NCBI GenBank assembly: GCA_914767715.1
Contig: OU612066.1
Location: 17,367,001-17,431,000, forward strand
Origin: Membranipora membranacea
Taxonomy: Eukaryota > Bryozoa > Gymnolaemata > Cheilostomatida > Membraniporidae
Length of the DNA stretch: 64,000 nt
Direction: 5' to 3'
Below the pieces are notes generated by a model. That model was not told where the DNA came from. It was given only the letters and a program-made list of their open reading frames with translations, and searched no databases. Made by a program: the position numbers and the translations under genes. This document shows, in pieces, positions 63,301 to 64,000 of this stretch (positions within the stretch are counted from its first letter, which is position 1; each line of letters starts with the position of its first letter).

Positions 63301-64000
63301 AGTGCTGCAATACCACACCTTTGCAATATCACTCTGCCACAAGACTCAAGTGAGCAATATGGTGCACAGCGTCACTACTAAGAACCAAGTCAACATCAAT
63401 ATGAAACTTTAATGTTGGGAATTGCACCCATCATGCATCTAACTTCCGAGAAGGGCATAGAATATAAATTAAATGATTTTGACAGGAATGCTTTGTATTA
63501 TAGCACCGGTTCAATAGATCAGTGGGCCTCATTGATACCTTTCAAACCTTCTTTGATAGTTTTCCCTGATGAGCCAGGATAAATCGGCCAACAACCACAG
63601 ACACAATAGAGGCTGCAAATTATTCTAATGAGATTGTTGCAAGTTATGGCTAGTTCCTATTTTGATCTGTTTTGAGTTATTTACAAATTAGCAGCATATT
63701 TGATTTGGAAATAATTATGAATGATGTCTATACCTTATGGGCTTTCTCCAATGGTTATTGACTCTGAATGAGCAATGTCTCGGCAACTCATCGACTTAAC
63801 TTCAGCTGGCACTGTTAGACTATATTTCGCAGGTAGTTTTCCTACTCAAATCACAGCCAACACAAAAGCTTTCCCGAACGCGTTTAAGGGCTGGCTGTGG
63901 CTCAAAGTGGAGAGTCAGATTTGCCACCATTCCTATTCTTTCATTCAATCCAATGATACAGCAATGCCAAATTTTATCTGAGAAACTTTCGGAAGGAGGA
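60303..64000. other. Intergenic region upstream of GABBR2
   Basis: No coding exon is supported. Several small hairpins with ATAACT-type arms occur (62044-62079, 62475-62518, 63166-63199). A tandem-like pair gggtacggc..taa.. lies near 62150-62210, a C run near 63056-63070 and an aagggctggctgtgg word shared with the PIP4P intron near 63890. It probably contains the GABBR2 promoter. Confidence 0.45.
62044..62079. repeat. Short hairpin with GAGTTAT / ATAACTC arms
   Basis: gagttataccctctt and aagggagataactc pair imperfectly around a short loop. The word aagggagataactc is, from memory, common in molluscan genomes. Similar small hairpins occur at 62475-62518, 63166-63199 and (gagttgtctt / aagacaactc) 47455-47489. 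Confidence 0.55.

Overview
The window is animal genomic DNA, not bacterial. Genes are split into many short exons with GT...AG introns, spacing is loose and AT-rich, and poly(A) signals, tRNA-derived SINE remnants and foldback elements are scattered through it. I rebuilt exons by hand from splice sites, reading frame and family resemblance. In each multi-exon model the exon phases add up to one open frame. The proteins (SKP2, PIP4P/TMEM55, TDP2, METTL9, GABA-B receptor subunit 2) point to an invertebrate metazoan. Short repeats such as AAGGGAGATAACTC and a SINE tail with TGTCAGGAAGGGCATCC remind me of molluscs or related lophotrochozoans; this is a weak inference.

Layout. 0.9-4.6 kb (+): six-exon gene for an unrecognised 600-residue protein with FFG motifs and a C-terminal coiled coil. 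5.6-12.0 kb (-): SKP2-like F-box/leucine-rich-repeat protein, with a phase-matched alternative first exon at 13.9 kb. 16.2-21.9 kb (+): PIP4P/TMEM55-type lysosomal membrane protein. 23.9-25.6 kb (+): tyrosyl-DNA phosphodiesterase 2. 27.2-30.7 kb (-): a protein joining a GlnD/DUF294-like nucleotidyltransferase motif to kinesin-light-chain-type TPRs, followed by decayed TPR units. 34.7-36.4 kb (-): METTL9. 39.2-60.1 kb (-): an 18-exon GABA-B receptor subunit 2 gene. 60.1-64.0 kb: no gene seen.

The genes do not form a pathway; they are ordinary eukaryotic neighbours. SKP2 acts in cell-cycle ubiquitination, TDP2 in DNA repair, METTL9 in protein histidine methylation, PIP4P at the lysosome and GABBR2 in inhibitory signalling. 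The best candidate for something little described is the nucleotidyltransferase-TPR fusion at 27.2-30.7 kb: its large, nearly intronless exon, recently duplicated repeats and eroding 3' end suggest a fast-evolving family. Non-coding structures worth a look are a 131-base near-perfect palindrome at 37.6 kb, a 22-bp-arm hairpin inside a TDP2 intron, a TTAA-flanked MITE, a 540-base foldback and a 48-base tandem repeat next to the GABBR2 start.
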